Shown in pieces: positions 51,519 to 60,818 of a DNA stretch of 64,000 bases. Under the pieces are notes generated by a model that was given only the letters and a program-made list of their open reading frames with translations, was not told where the DNA came from and did not search any database. The stretch is from UMGS124 sp963619535 (lineage in GTDB: Bacteria; Actinomycetota; Coriobacteriia; Coriobacteriales; UMGS124), in the NCBI GenBank assembly GCA_963619535.1, contig CAVEWV010000002.1, forward strand, positions 1 to 64,000, in the 5' to 3' direction. The position numbers and the translations under genes are program-made. Every line of letters begins with the position of its first letter. Within the stretch, counting starts at the first letter, position 1.

Positions 51519-52577
51519 CTACTTGTAGACGACCTTGCCCGTGCCCTCGACGATGCGGCCCACGGGGAACACCGTCTCGCCGGCGGCGGTCAGCGACTCG
51601 GCGATGGCGTCCACGTCGTCGGGGTCGCACACCACGCACATGCCCACGCCCATGTTGAACGTGCGGTAGGCCTCCTCGTCGGAGAGGTTGGCGGCCTCCA
51701 CGGCGGCCTGCACCACGGCGGGCACGTCCCAGGTGCCCCACTCCACCTCGGCGTCGAGGTTCGCGGGCAGCACGCGGTTCAGGTTCTCGGTGATGCCGCC
51801 GCCCGTGATGTGGGCCACGCCGTGCACGCCCAGGCCAGCCTCAAGCAGGCCCAGGATGGGCTTGACGTAGATGCGCGTGGGCTTGAGCATGGCGTCCACC
51901 AGGCTCTCGCCGCCGAAGCGCTCCTGCGGGGCGGTGTACTGCGCGAGGTCGGCGCTCTCGTCGATGAGCACGCGGCGGGCCAGCGAGTAGCCGTTGGAGT
52001 GCAGGCCCGACGAGGCGATGCCCAGGATGGCGTCGCCCTCCTGCACCATCTCGGGCAGGATCATGCGGGGCTTGTCCACCACGCCCACGCAGAAGCCCGC
52101 GAGGTCGTAGTCGTCGCTGGCCATGACGCCGGGGTGCTCGGCCATCTCGCCGCCCACCAGGGCGCAGCCCGCCTGACGGCAGCCCTCGGCGATGCCGCCC
52201 ACGATCTGGGCCACATGGCCGGCCTCGATGTGGCCGATGGCGATGTAGTCCAGGAAGAAGAGGGGCTCGGCGCCCGAGGCAAGTAGGTCGTTGACGCACA
52301 TGGCGACCAGGTCGATGCCCACCGTCTCGTGGCGGTCGAACACCTGGGCCAGGCGCAGCTTCGTGCCCACGCCGTCGGTGCCGCTCACGAGAACCGGCTC
52401 CTCCATGTCCTTGAGCTTTGCCGCGCTGAACAGGCCGCCGAAACCGCCCAGGCCGCCGATGACCTCCGGGCGGTTCGTGGTGGCCACGCACGCCTTGATG
52501 GCGTCGACCGCGCGGGCGCCCTCGGTGGTGTCCACGCCGGCGTCCTTGTAGGTGAACTGCTGCTTTGCGCTGTCCAT
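51519..52577 (-). CDS. purM: Phosphoribosylformylglycinamidine cyclo-ligase (AIR synthetase)
   Basis: A 352-residue ATP-dependent cyclase making AIR from FGAM (fifth purine step). The family block VSGTDGVGTKLRLAQ near residue 63, followed by GIDLVAMCVNDLLASGAEP, and the Gly-rich ATP site GLASSGLHSNGYSL-type segment (here GIASSGLHSNGYSLARR) are intact. It begins directly after the purF stop codon with no spacer. Confidence 0.97.
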   Translation of the reverse strand: MDSAKQQFTYKDAGVDTTEGARAVDAIKACVATTNRPEVIGGLGGFGGLFSAAKLKDMEEPVLVSGTDGVGTKLRLAQVFDRHETVGIDLVAMCVNDLLASGAEPLFFLDYIAIGHIEAGHVAQIVGGIAEGCRQAGCALVGGEMAEHPGVMASDDYDLAGFCVGVVDKPRMILPEMVQEGDAILGIASSGLHSNGYSLARRVLIDESADLAQYTAPQERFGGESLVDAMLKPTRIYVKPILGLLEAGLGVHGVAHITGGGITENLNRVLPANLDAEVEWGTWDVPAVVQAAVEAANLSDEEAYRTFNMGVGMCVVCDPDDVDAIAESLTAAGETVFPVGRIVEGTGKVVYK

Positions 52578-54113
52578 TTACTCGTACTCCTTTTCAATCT
52601 CGGCGGCCACGTCGCTCACGAGGCGGTGGCTGCACGCAGAGGCTTCTGCCAGGTTGTTGGGGGAATAGCCGTCAAGGAACTTGCCCTGCGAGAAGATGGG
52701 CGGGATCTCCACCGGGTAGGCGCCGTCGAAGCACGAGCAGCAGTAGCCGCCCTCGGGCACGCAGGCCAAAAGGCCCTTCTGGCTCAGGAACGCCAGGCTG
52801 TCGGCGCCGATCCACTCGCACACCTCCTCGGGGGTCTTGCGCGCGGAGATGAGCTGCGACTGCACGTCGGTGTCGATGCCGTAGAAGCACGGCCACTTGA
52901 CCTCGGGGCTCACGATGCGCATGTGCACCTCGGTGGCGCCGGCCTCGCGCAGCATGCGCACGATCTGCTTGGAGGTGGTGCCGCGCACGATGGAATCGTC
53001 CACCACCACGACGCGCTTGCCCTCGATGGTCTCGCGCAGGGGGTTGAGCTTCAGGCGCACGCCCAGCTCGCGCATCTCCTGCGTGGGCTGGATGAAGGTG
53101 CGGCCCACGTAGCGGTTCTTCACGAAGCCCGTGCGGCAGGGGATGCCCGTGGCGCGCGAGAAGCCCTCGGCGCCGGGCAGGCCCGAGTCGGGCACGCCGA
53201 TGACGAGGTCGGCCTCCACGGCGCTCTCGCGGGCGAGCTGCTCGCCCATCGCGACGCGCATGGAGTGGACGGACTGGCCGTCCATGACGGAATCGGGGCG
53301 GGCGAAGTACACGTGCTCGAAGACGCACAGGGCCTCGCGGCGGGGGGTCACGGCCTGCTCGCTCACAAGGCCCTCGGCGTTGATGCGCAGCACCTCGCCG
53401 GGCCTGACCTCGCGCACGAACTCGGCGCCCAGGATGTCGAAGGCGCACGTCTCGCTCGCCACGCACCAGCCGCCCTCCCCGGGCAGCTTGCCGAGCACGA
53501 GCGGGCGGATGCCGTTGGGGTCGCGGAAGGCGTACAGCGAGTCGCCGTTGATGAGCACCATCGCATAGGCGCCCTCGAGCAGCTCCATCGTGCAGCGGAT
53601 GCCCTCGCGGATGTGGTGGGTGTTCTGCGTGAAGTAGCCGATGAGGCGCGTGGCCACCTCGGAGTCGGTGTTGGACATGAAGGGCACGCCCAGGTCGATG
53701 AGCTGGCGGCGCAGGCTCTCGAAGTTGACGAGCGTGCCGTTGTGCGCGAGCGCGATGATGACGTCGCCGATGGTGGACAGGTGCGGCTGCGCGCCGGCCC
53801 ATCCTCTGCCGCCCGCCGTGCCGTAGCGCACATGGCCGATGGCCAGGTCGCCCTTGAGCGTGGCGATGTCGGCGTCGGAGAACACCTGGGTCACCAGGCC
53901 CTCGTCCTTGCGCACGAGCACGGTGGAGCCGTCACCGATGGCGATGCCGGCCGACTCCTGCCCGCGGTGCTGCAGGGCGTGCAGCGCGAAGTAGGTCATG
54001 CGGGCCACGTCCTTGCCGGGGGCCCACACGCCGAAGACGCCGCACTCCTCCTCGGGGTGGTCGGCCGGGGCGTCCGGGTCGAACAGGGCGTCTAGGTCGT
54101 CTGCGGGATACAT
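52578..54113 (-). CDS. purF: Amidophosphoribosyltransferase
   Basis: A 511-residue enzyme for the first committed purine step. A 23-residue propeptide precedes Cys24 (EEECGVFGV), which becomes the N-terminal nucleophile after cleavage. The Ntn glutaminase domain has HRGQESAGI and GHVRYGTAG; the phosphoribosyltransferase domain has the PRPP loop VVVVDDSIVRGTTSKQI near residue 365. C-terminal Cys residues (GGYCCSCFDG) together with CAFDIL and WPCFYG fit the iron-sulfur-containing Bacillus-type PurF. First of purF-purM-purN. Confidence 0.97.
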   Translation of the reverse strand: MYPADDLDALFDPDAPADHPEEECGVFGVWAPGKDVARMTYFALHALQHRGQESAGIAIGDGSTVLVRKDEGLVTQVFSDADIATLKGDLAIGHVRYGTAGGRGWAGAQPHLSTIGDVIIALAHNGTLVNFESLRRQLIDLGVPFMSNTDSEVATRLIGYFTQNTHHIREGIRCTMELLEGAYAMVLINGDSLYAFRDPNGIRPLVLGKLPGEGGWCVASETCAFDILGAEFVREVRPGEVLRINAEGLVSEQAVTPRREALCVFEHVYFARPDSVMDGQSVHSMRVAMGEQLARESAVEADLVIGVPDSGLPGAEGFSRATGIPCRTGFVKNRYVGRTFIQPTQEMRELGVRLKLNPLRETIEGKRVVVVDDSIVRGTTSKQIVRMLREAGATEVHMRIVSPEVKWPCFYGIDTDVQSQLISARKTPEEVCEWIGADSLAFLSQKGLLACVPEGGYCCSCFDGAYPVEIPPIFSQGKFLDGYSPNNLAEASACSHRLVSDVAAEIEKEYE

Positions 54114-54119
54114 CTGTTC

Positions 54120-55142
54120 CTAAGCCTCTCCCTCGGTTGCTGTGCCCGCGGCCTCGTCGGCGGCGGACTGGATATCGGCCACCTGCTCCTGGGTGCCGGA
54201 GGCGCCCGTGTCGCCGCGCTCGACGCACACGAGCATGGTGCGCTCGTTGTCCGTGGCGTAGCTGCAGGTCGAAAGCAAGTAAAGGTGCGTCACACCGTCG
54301 GGGGTGGCGTTGGCCGCCCGGGCCGACGACCTCGTGATGAGCGACTGCGTGTACGAGGAGAAGTCGTTGTAGTCGATGAAGCTGAAATGCAGGATCGTCT
54401 CGTCGTAGCCCGACACGACGATCGAGCACAGCGGCTCCAGGGTGTGCAGGGTCCCGTCGGCCGTGACGTAGTACACCTTGTCGAGCGTGTCGAACTCCGC
54501 CTGGTCGGAATAGTCGGCCACCTTGGCGAACATCGCCCCGTTCTTGAGGTGGTGGCCGTAGAGCACCGTCACGTAGTCGGACAGGGAGCTCGAGCTGCGA
54601 AAGTCCATGAACACGGAACCGGCCAGGTTGTACTGGCCCAGGAACGTGTGCTCAAGGTACCAGTCGTTGTCGGAGTGCTGGGCCACCGGGTAGTTCACGA
54701 TGGTGCCGGGAATCTGCACCCATCCCACGATCTCGGGGTTCTGCTGGGTGAGCGCGGCGAAATCCACCGTGGGGGTGTTCGTCGCCTCGTTTTGCACCAC
54801 GGCTTCCTCGGCCAGGGTGTCGTACTCCTCGCTGCCCGCCTTGTACTCGGCCTGCGAGGAGAAGAAGAGGTAGGCCGCCACGCCGATGGCCACCGCGCCC
54901 GCCACGAGCAGCAGCACGGCGAGGGCCATGAGGCCTTTGGAGCCCTTCTTCTTCCTCGGCGGCTCGGGCTGCGAGGCGAACCGGGGCGCGACGCGGCTGA
55001 AATCCCTGACGGGCATCTGCTGGGTGCGCTGGTCCTCATAGCCCCACTGCGCCTGCGGCTGGGGCGCGGCCTGGCGCGACGGCTTCAGCGGGTCGTAGGA
55101 CATGTCGTTCCAGGACTCGTCCCAGCCGTCCTCGCTAGACAA
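54120..55142 (-). CDS. Class B sortase
   Basis: A 340-residue membrane-anchored transpeptidase. A cytoplasmic, Pro/Gln-rich N terminus of about 70 residues precedes one helix (about 71-93) and the sortase domain. Catalytic residues are His in VLYGHHLKNG, Cys in LLSTCSYATD and Arg in ERTMLVC. The opening EIVGWVQIPGTIVNYPV and the helix after the active His suit class B. Its substrate with sorting signal is not in the window. The TTG at 55142 has GGGGGG upstream and overlaps the yqeY-like gene end; ATG at 55103 is the alternative start. Confidence 0.92.
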   Translation of the reverse strand: MSSEDGWDESWNDMSYDPLKPSRQAAPQPQAQWGYEDQRTQQMPVRDFSRVAPRFASQPEPPRKKKGSKGLMALAVLLLVAGAVAIGVAAYLFFSSQAEYKAGSEEYDTLAEEAVVQNEATNTPTVDFAALTQQNPEIVGWVQIPGTIVNYPVAQHSDNDWYLEHTFLGQYNLAGSVFMDFRSSSSLSDYVTVLYGHHLKNGAMFAKVADYSDQAEFDTLDKVYYVTADGTLHTLEPLCSIVVSGYDETILHFSFIDYNDFSSYTQSLITRSSARAANATPDGVTHLYLLSTCSYATDNERTMLVCVERGDTGASGTQEQVADIQSAADEAAGTATEGEA

Positions 55143-55578
55143 GCTTGCCCCCCAGGACCTTGGCCGCGCTGGGCTTGTCGAAGTTGCCCTCGGTACGGGC
55201 CGTGAGCTCCTTCATCACCTTGCCCATGTCCTTCTTCGAGCTGTAGCCGCCCTCGGCCAGGATCTGGTCGATGAGCGCCTCGAGCTCGGCGCCTCCGAGC
55301 TGGGCGGGGAGCAGGTCCTCGAGCACCTTCACCTGGCCGGCCAGCATCTCGGTGCGCTCCGGGTCGGTGCCGGCCTTGCGCGAGAACTCGAGCGTCTCGG
55401 AGGTCATCTTGATGAGCTTCTTGACGCACGCGGTGACGTCGGCCTCAGTCACCTCGCGGCGCTGGTCGATCTCGATCTTCTTGAACTCCTCGTTCACCTG
55501 GCGAAGGATGGACAGGCGGGCCTTGTCCTTGGCACGCATGGCGTCCTTGATAAGCTCGAGAACCTCAGCCTTCTGCAT
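55135..55578 (-). CDS. GatB/YqeY domain protein
   Basis: A 147-residue helical protein of the YqeY family, homologous to the tRNA-binding tail of GatB amidotransferase. Start MQKAEVLELIKDAMRAKD follows AGGGGAGGAACC. The family turn LPAQLGGAELEALI and the closing GKVMKELTARTEGNFDKP...KVLGGKL are present. The role of free YqeY proteins is not established. Its stop overlaps the sortase start by eight bases. Confidence 0.92.
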   Translation of the reverse strand: MQKAEVLELIKDAMRAKDKARLSILRQVNEEFKKIEIDQRREVTEADVTACVKKLIKMTSETLEFSRKAGTDPERTEMLAGQVKVLEDLLPAQLGGAELEALIDQILAEGGYSSKKDMGKVMKELTARTEGNFDKPSAAKVLGGKLV

Positions 55579-55743
55579 GGTTCCTCCCCTGGGTCGAAGC
55601 CGCCGGGCGGGCGGCGGGCATGAAAGTTGCACCCGCTCAGAATACGACAAGCAGGCCGCCTGAGACATGCACTCAGAACAAAATGGGATGTTTCTACGAT
55701 ATGGGCTGGCGCAGGCGGGAACTTGTGGTATTCTCCCACTCAC

Positions 55744-55818
55744 GCGGGCATCGCCAAGTGGTAAGGCCCCAGCTTCCCAAGCTGGTATTCGCGGGTTCGA
55801 ATCCCGTTGCCCGCTCCA
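55744..55818 (+). tRNA. tRNA-Gly (anticodon CCC)
   Basis: Complete cloverleaf: acceptor GCGGGCA/TGCCCGC, anticodon stem CCAGC/GCTGG with loop TTCCCAA (anticodon CCC, reading GGG), T arm GCGGG-TTCGAAT-CCCGT, and encoded CCA at 55816-55818. A terminator follows at 55830. Confidence 0.96.
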
Positions 55819-55829
55819 TCGCATGTCTC

Positions 55830-55861
55830 AGGCCGGATGCCCTTAGGTGTCCGGCCTTTTT
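55830..55861 (+). terminator. tRNA-Gly terminator
   Basis: AGGCCGGA pairs with TCCGGCCT and is followed by five T residues, 11 bases after the tRNA CCA end; it also isolates the tRNA from the gene at 55881. Confidence 0.92.
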
Positions 55862-55880
55862 CGTTTGCAAGGAGGCGCAC

Positions 55881-56384
55881 GTGCTCGTTGAAGTGGTCCG
55901 GCGCGTCGAGCGCCTGCTCGCAAGCGGCGTCGAGCCCCTGTCGCGGGGCGTGAACGCCTCCCGGCTCATGCGCCTGGTGGACGAGGCCATGGGCGAGGAC
56001 CTCGTGCGCTTCTCCGACGGGCGCATGCTCATCTGGCACATCGCCCGGCACGACGGCTATCAGATCCCCGAGTACCCCATGGCGGGCTGCGGCGACGTCA
56101 AGGAGTTCCTGGCCGATGAGGGCGCGCGCAACGTCCCCGACTGGTACCGCGCCCACTTGGGCATGGATTTGGCAACCTACGAGCAGATTTGGCGCTACGA
56201 GCTGGTGATGGTGCGCAACCGCGCGCTGTGGCGGCGGGTGTTCCTCGTGCCGAGCGGCCTGACGCAGACGCATGCCGGCGACGCACAGGCAACGCGCCAG
56301 CTCGCGCGCGAGGTCACCGCATGGCTCACGTTTGCCCTGGGTTGGCAGACGGCGGCCGACGACGCGCGGCTCTTCAGGCGCTGA
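55881..56384 (+). CDS. Hypothetical soluble protein
   Basis: A 167-residue protein from a GTG start preceded by AAGGAGGCGCAC, one of the strongest ribosome sites in the window. It is predicted soluble and mostly helical, with a Trp/Arg-rich middle (WYRAHLGM, YEQIWRYELVMVRNRALWRR) and no metal or nucleotide motif that I recognise. It is isolated between a tRNA-Gly terminator and a convergent tRNA-Lys. Family unknown. Confidence 0.65.
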   Translation: MLVEVVRRVERLLASGVEPLSRGVNASRLMRLVDEAMGEDLVRFSDGRMLIWHIARHDGYQIPEYPMAGCGDVKEFLADEGARNVPDWYRAHLGMDLATYEQIWRYELVMVRNRALWRRVFLVPSGLTQTHAGDAQATRQLAREVTAWLTFALGWQTAADDARLFRR

Positions 56385-56526
56385 GCGCGGCCGGCGCAGC
56401 CTTGTGCGACTGAGACCTGCCGTGCCTCACGGGCACCGCATGAAGCCGGGGCCGTCCCACCGAGGTGTGCGACGCCGACCTCTCCTGCGTGCGTCTGGGC
56501 TCCCCACAGTCATGCGCCGACGCCAA

Positions 56527-56563
56527 ACAAAACGGGCCAGGCAGCGCATGCCGCCTGGCCCGT
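56527..56563 (-). terminator. tRNA-Lys terminator
   Basis: ACGGGCCAGGC pairs with GCCTGGCCCGT; the minus strand continues TTTTGTTTG. It begins ten bases past the tRNA CCA end. Confidence 0.92.
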
Positions 56564-56572
56564 CTGTATGCA

Positions 56573-56648
56573 TGGTGGGTCGTGCGGGGGTCGAACCCGC
56601 GACCTTGGGATTAAAAGTCCCCTGCTCTACCAACTGAGCTAACGACCC
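56573..56648 (-). tRNA. tRNA-Lys (anticodon TTT)
   Basis: Complete cloverleaf on the minus strand: acceptor GGGTCGT/ACGACCC, D arm GCTC-AGTTGGTA-GAGC, anticodon stem GGGGA/TCCCA with loop CTTTTAA (anticodon TTT), T arm GCGGG-TTCGACC-CCCGC, and encoded CCA at 56573-56575. Confidence 0.97.
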
Positions 56649-56740
56649 GTGACGCCCGATATTACCCCATCGGCCGTGCGATTCACAGGCGCTTGCCTCA
56701 ATTCACCGCTTGAACAACCAGATTGGCTGGGTGGCGGGCC

Positions 56741-57412
56741 TTACAGGTCGAAAAGGGCCCGGCGCACCTCCGGCTCGTCCTCGGGGCGAGCGGCCACAAG
56801 CACCGTGGCCCCCGAGGAGATGAGCGTCGAGGCCGAGACCGGCCGATAGGCGCCGTCGGCCCAGCGCGCGAGCAGCGACGCGCCCTCGGGCAGGTCAATC
56901 TCGCTCACGCGCCGCGCGCTCTCCGTGCCGCCCGACAGGCCTGCCGTCTGCACCTCCATGAGGACGAAGCCGTCGTGGGCCAGCGGCATCACGTTGCGCT
57001 CACCCGACGACATGATCATCGCCGACTGCACCATGTTGGCGATGGCCGTGGTGGAACTCACCGTCTCGATGCCCATCTTCACGAAGATGCGCTCGTTTCG
57101 GGGGTCGTTCACGCGCGCCACGTTGCGCGGAACGCGGTACAGGGTCGAGGCGATCTCGCACGAGGCGAGGTTGTCGTCGTCGTGGCCCGACAGGGCGCAG
57201 TACACGTCGGCGTTCATGATCCCCGCCTCCACGAGCGACTTCGTGTCGCAGCAGTCCCCGGCGATCACCATCACGCGGCCCGTGAGGTGAGCGCAGAGCG
57301 TGGAGATGTGCTCCGTGTCGCTCTCGACGATGGCCACCTCGTGCCCGGCGGCCAGCAACAGCTTCGCCGCCGCCTCCCCCACCTTGCCGCCGCCGCCCAA
57401 GACGAAATACAT
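56741..57412 (-). CDS. TrkA-type potassium uptake regulator (second of pair)
   Basis: A 223-residue cytoplasmic RCK/KTN protein. The N-terminal Rossmann fold binds NAD(H) or ATP/ADP (VLGGGGKVGEAAAKLL, acidic end VESD), and a C-terminal TrkA_C domain follows from about residue 140. Such subunits gate Trk/Ktr potassium channels. It begins three bases after its paralogue's stop. The channel subunit (TrkH/KtrB) is not in the window. Confidence 0.92.
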   Translation of the reverse strand: MYFVLGGGGKVGEAAAKLLLAAGHEVAIVESDTEHISTLCAHLTGRVMVIAGDCCDTKSLVEAGIMNADVYCALSGHDDDNLASCEIASTLYRVPRNVARVNDPRNERIFVKMGIETVSSTTAIANMVQSAMIMSSGERNVMPLAHDGFVLMEVQTAGLSGGTESARRVSEIDLPEGASLLARWADGAYRPVSASTLISSGATVLVAARPEDEPEVRRALFDL

Positions 57413-57415
57413 CCG

Positions 57416-58114
57416 CTACCCCCTCGTGACGAGACCGGCCAGGACCGCGGCCTTGGCCGGCAGATCCTTGATGGGCTCGCCCTTCATGTACTCGGCAAGC
57501 TGGGGTAGGGCGCTCTCATGAGCCACCGCCACCACCGTGTCGCCGTCGTGCAGGAACATGTTGTGCGTGGCCAGGAACTGCTCGTTGTCATGCTCGAAGA
57601 GCGCCACATGGATCTCACCCAACGCCTCGAGGTCGCGCACGTGGATGACGCGCGGTGTCTGCAGCGTGAAGGTCAGCACCTCGTACTCGCCGAACGTCTC
57701 CAGGTGATGGGCGCGTCGAGCGCGCACCTTGGTGGCCATGCTCTCGGCCACAAGCTCGGTGTCGCAGATGTAGTCCAGGCCGAGCTGCTTGTAGAGCTGG
57801 ATGTGCTCGGGGTTGATGAGGCGCGTGAGGACGTGCGGCACGTCGTAGAGGCGGCGCGCCACCTCGCTGGACATGAGGTTCACGTTGTCCAGGCTCGTGA
57901 CCGCGGCAAAGGCGTCGCAGTCCTTGATGCCGGCCTGCTCGAGCACCATCTCGTCGTAGCCATGCCCCACCACGCGCATGCCCTGGAACTCGCTGGAAAG
58001 CCCGGCCAAGGCAGACGGGTCGACGTCGATGACCGTCACGAGGTTCTCGGGCGTGTCCAGCACCTCGGCAAGCTGCTTGCCCACCCGCCCACATCCCACA
58101 ATGATGATTCTCAC
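57416..58114 (-). CDS. TrkA-type potassium uptake regulator (first of pair)
   Basis: A 232-residue RCK/KTN protein with the nucleotide motif VGCGRVGKQLAEVL at the N terminus, acidic strand end VIDVD, and a TrkA_C domain after about residue 135. Together with the next gene it may form a hetero-oligomeric gating ring, as expected when two single-unit TrkA proteins are encoded side by side instead of a double-length TrkA. Confidence 0.92.
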   Translation of the reverse strand: MRIIIVGCGRVGKQLAEVLDTPENLVTVIDVDPSALAGLSSEFQGMRVVGHGYDEMVLEQAGIKDCDAFAAVTSLDNVNLMSSEVARRLYDVPHVLTRLINPEHIQLYKQLGLDYICDTELVAESMATKVRARRAHHLETFGEYEVLTFTLQTPRVIHVRDLEALGEIHVALFEHDNEQFLATHNMFLHDGDTVVAVAHESALPQLAEYMKGEPIKDLPAKAAVLAGLVTRG

Positions 58115-58133
58115 GTCTCGTCCTTCTATACGG

Positions 58134-58179
58134 ATGCGGCCGCCCCGCCGGGCCGTCTGGCCTAGCGGGGCGGCCGCAT
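58134..58179 (-). terminator. Strong hairpin between the M28-like gene and trkA pair
   Basis: A perfect 15-bp stem, ATGCGGCCGCCCCGC with its complement, around a 16-base loop. No T-run follows on the minus strand, so it is a weak candidate terminator or an RNA-stabilising 3' structure for the gene ending at 58208. Confidence 0.55.
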
Positions 58180-58207
58180 GTTCCCCGATCTTTGCCCAGT
58201 TGGTAGC

Positions 58208-60727
58208 CTAGGCGTTCTTGATGACCTCTACCACCATGTCAACCGCGTCCTCGATGGCGAGCGGGTCGAGCTTCTCGGGCGAGTCGCCCGTCCACTGGGC
58301 GTTGGCGGGCACGCCGCGGTCCACGCCGCACAGCGTGACGGCGCGGCAGCCGCAGTCGAGCGCGACGCTGGCGTCGCTCGTGCGCCACGGCATGCGGGCC
58401 AGGGCCAGGGGGCGGTTGATGTCGGCGCTTGCCTGGCCGAACAGGTTCACCAGGCGACGGTCGGCCTTGATGGCGCTGTGGTCGGCGCGCTCCTCCACCA
58501 CGAGGGACTGGCGACCTGCGCCCAGGCACTCCAGGTTGATGAAGTAGGCGCCGTTGACCTGGTCGCGATAGGTCGAGATGAAGTCGCGGATACCGGCGTT
58601 GCCGGCCTCGCCGGCACCGGTGAGCACGAACCACACCTCGTGCGCGGTGAGGTCGCGGTCGCCCAGGCGCATGGCGGCGCGGCGGGCGCGCACGGCCTCC
58701 TCGGCCTCGACGCTCACGTGGCGCTGACGGCGCGGCGCGGCGCCGCCCTGCCAACGGTTGTGGCCGCCCTGCTGGCCGGAGGCGTCGTCGGAGAAGTTGT
58801 CCCAGGAGCCGATCTGGGCGCCGTTCTTCTTCGCGTCGTAGCCCTCCTCCAGGCCGAGCCAATCGTTGAACGACTGCTCCTGCATCTGCTGCTGCATGTC
58901 GGCGGCACGGGTGGAGATGCGGCCCTTCTGGCGTGACTTCTTCGCCTTGCGGCCGCGCTTGGGAGAATCGGACAGGTCGGTGGAGAAGCCGGCGAGGTCC
59001 TGACGGCGCGCCTGCTCGAGCATGGCGGGCGTCACCGACTGGTGCGTGCCCGTCTCGAAGTCCATGCTGGAGAAGTCGTCGGGGTTGTAGTCGCCCACCG
59101 TCTGGATGTTGGACACGCCGTAGGGGTCGACAGCGGCCACCGCGGGGTCGGGCAGGTCGCCTAGGAAGCGCGTGGCGGTATTGCCGGCCGAGACGGGCTT
59201 GAACGAGGAGGTGCCCCAGGTGGGGTCCTGGATGACGGAGGCCGTGAAGGAGTTCGGTTCGTCCATGACGAACTGGGCCGAGACGTTGGCTGAGTGCATG
59301 GCCACGTCGCGCGGGGTGGTGCCGCCTGCGCGCAGCTCCGTGTCGGGCTCGTCGGCGGAGGTGATGGTGCTCACCGAGGAGTCGAGCGGCGTGAGCAGGG
59401 AGGTGGCGGCGGCAGGCTGGGGGTTGCCCGACAGGCGGTTCTCACGCACGATGGAGGCGAACATCGCGTCGGCCTCGGCGTCCTTCCTGGCCTCGGGGTC
59501 GAGAGGGGCTGGCGCGGCCGGGGCGGCAAGCTCGTGGGAGTCGAAGACGGTCGTGCGGCCCTGCTCGGCCGACTGCGCGGCGCCGGCAGCATCGTGCTGG
59601 CTGGCCCTGTGGGCAGGACGGCCCTCATGCTCCACGTACTCGATCTGGCAGCTCTCGGGGAGGATCCCCATGGCGCGCAGGGTCTTCAGGCCATGACGCG
59701 TGGCCTTGGGCGCGGCAGGCACCTCGGCGGCGGGACGTGCCTCCAGGGGACGGCGCGGGCGCATGACCATCTGGTCGTCGGCGCCCTCGGCGGGCATGGT
59801 GCGGCGGGGCTGGGCTGCCTGCTCGCGCGACGGGCGCGAGGCGGCCTGCGCGCGGGCGGGGCGCTCGGGGCGGGCGGACACGTTCACGGCGCGCTCGTCG
59901 GCCTCGTCAGCGTCGGACTCCTCGGCGAAGTCGGCGTCGTCGGCAAGGTCGCCCTCGTCGCGGATCTCGTCGTCGGGGCCGAAGGGCATGCCGTCGGGGC
60001 AGGGGCGGATGCGGTCGAGCACGCCGAAGACGGCGGCCACGCCCGACTTGTTGTTGTTGGCGCCAAGCGTGTAGGAGAGCACGAAGAGGTGCAGCAGCGT
60101 GCAGACGGCCCAGGCGACGAGGACCACCGAGGCGATCACGGCCAGGGCCGCGCAGAAGGCATGGATGCCCGAGAGGAACGACAGCAACTGGACGAGGAGG
60201 CACACCACGCTCACGATGAGCGCGACGTCCATGATGCGGGGCAGGTAGGGCTTGACCCATGCGATCGCCGGCTTGCTCAGCAGGTCGGAGCGCGGGGTGT
60301 CGTAGTGAGCGATGACCACCACGGGACGCGCCTTCTGGCCGTCGGAGGGGTTGACCGCGGCGGGATGGCGCGCCACGACGTTCTGGCTGGCACCCTTGAA
60401 GCCGAGCAGCGCGTAGGTCTTGATTCCGAAACGCGTGTCGAGGAGGTAGAGCACGCCGCACAGGGCGACGAGCACGAACATCACGACGCTCACTGCGCCG
60501 GAGAGAAGAACGCCCAGCAGCGTGAAGACGGCCACCAGGATGACGAGGACCGCCAGGCCCAGGTTGCCGTGCCAGGTGTAGTTGAAGCTCTTCTGCATCG
60601 ACTGCAGCCCATGCTGATGAAAGACGCGCGCAAGAGCCGCTGCCGCGTCGATCTCCTCACGGGTGCCCGCAGGGGCTATCTCATATTCCTTCGTGAGGTA
60701 GCGCATGGTTTCCTTGGCGTCGGCCAT
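58208..60727 (-). CDS. Membrane protein with degenerate M28 peptidase-like domain
   Basis: An 839-residue protein. Start MADAKETMRY follows GGAAGGAACACC. An M28 aminopeptidase-like core is visible in two parts: HYDTPRSD (about residue 150) and GANNNKSGVAAVF (about 227) early, then GAGEAG, LEC and TSDASVAL near the C terminus. Between them a disordered, Arg/Ala/Pro-rich insert of roughly 400 residues is found, and membrane helices lie at about 55-95 and 170-215. The second-part metal Asp is Asn in GANNN and the final His block reads NAQWTGDSPEKLD. A lost or altered catalytic activity is therefore likely. Confidence 0.75.
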   Translation of the reverse strand: MADAKETMRYLTKEYEIAPAGTREEIDAAAALARVFHQHGLQSMQKSFNYTWHGNLGLAVLVILVAVFTLLGVLLSGAVSVVMFVLVALCGVLYLLDTRFGIKTYALLGFKGASQNVVARHPAAVNPSDGQKARPVVVIAHYDTPRSDLLSKPAIAWVKPYLPRIMDVALIVSVVCLLVQLLSFLSGIHAFCAALAVIASVVLVAWAVCTLLHLFVLSYTLGANNNKSGVAAVFGVLDRIRPCPDGMPFGPDDEIRDEGDLADDADFAEESDADEADERAVNVSARPERPARAQAASRPSREQAAQPRRTMPAEGADDQMVMRPRRPLEARPAAEVPAAPKATRHGLKTLRAMGILPESCQIEYVEHEGRPAHRASQHDAAGAAQSAEQGRTTVFDSHELAAPAAPAPLDPEARKDAEADAMFASIVRENRLSGNPQPAAATSLLTPLDSSVSTITSADEPDTELRAGGTTPRDVAMHSANVSAQFVMDEPNSFTASVIQDPTWGTSSFKPVSAGNTATRFLGDLPDPAVAAVDPYGVSNIQTVGDYNPDDFSSMDFETGTHQSVTPAMLEQARRQDLAGFSTDLSDSPKRGRKAKKSRQKGRISTRAADMQQQMQEQSFNDWLGLEEGYDAKKNGAQIGSWDNFSDDASGQQGGHNRWQGGAAPRRQRHVSVEAEEAVRARRAAMRLGDRDLTAHEVWFVLTGAGEAGNAGIRDFISTYRDQVNGAYFINLECLGAGRQSLVVEERADHSAIKADRRLVNLFGQASADINRPLALARMPWRTSDASVALDCGCRAVTLCGVDRGVPANAQWTGDSPEKLDPLAIEDAVDMVVEVIKNA

Positions 60728-60818
60728 CCGGGTGTTCCTTCCAAGCGTGTCGTACATGTTCCGTTTCAGTGCTGTGTTTGAGGTAAGACGTGCTGATCGG
60801 CCCAGCCGGGCCCGTGGC

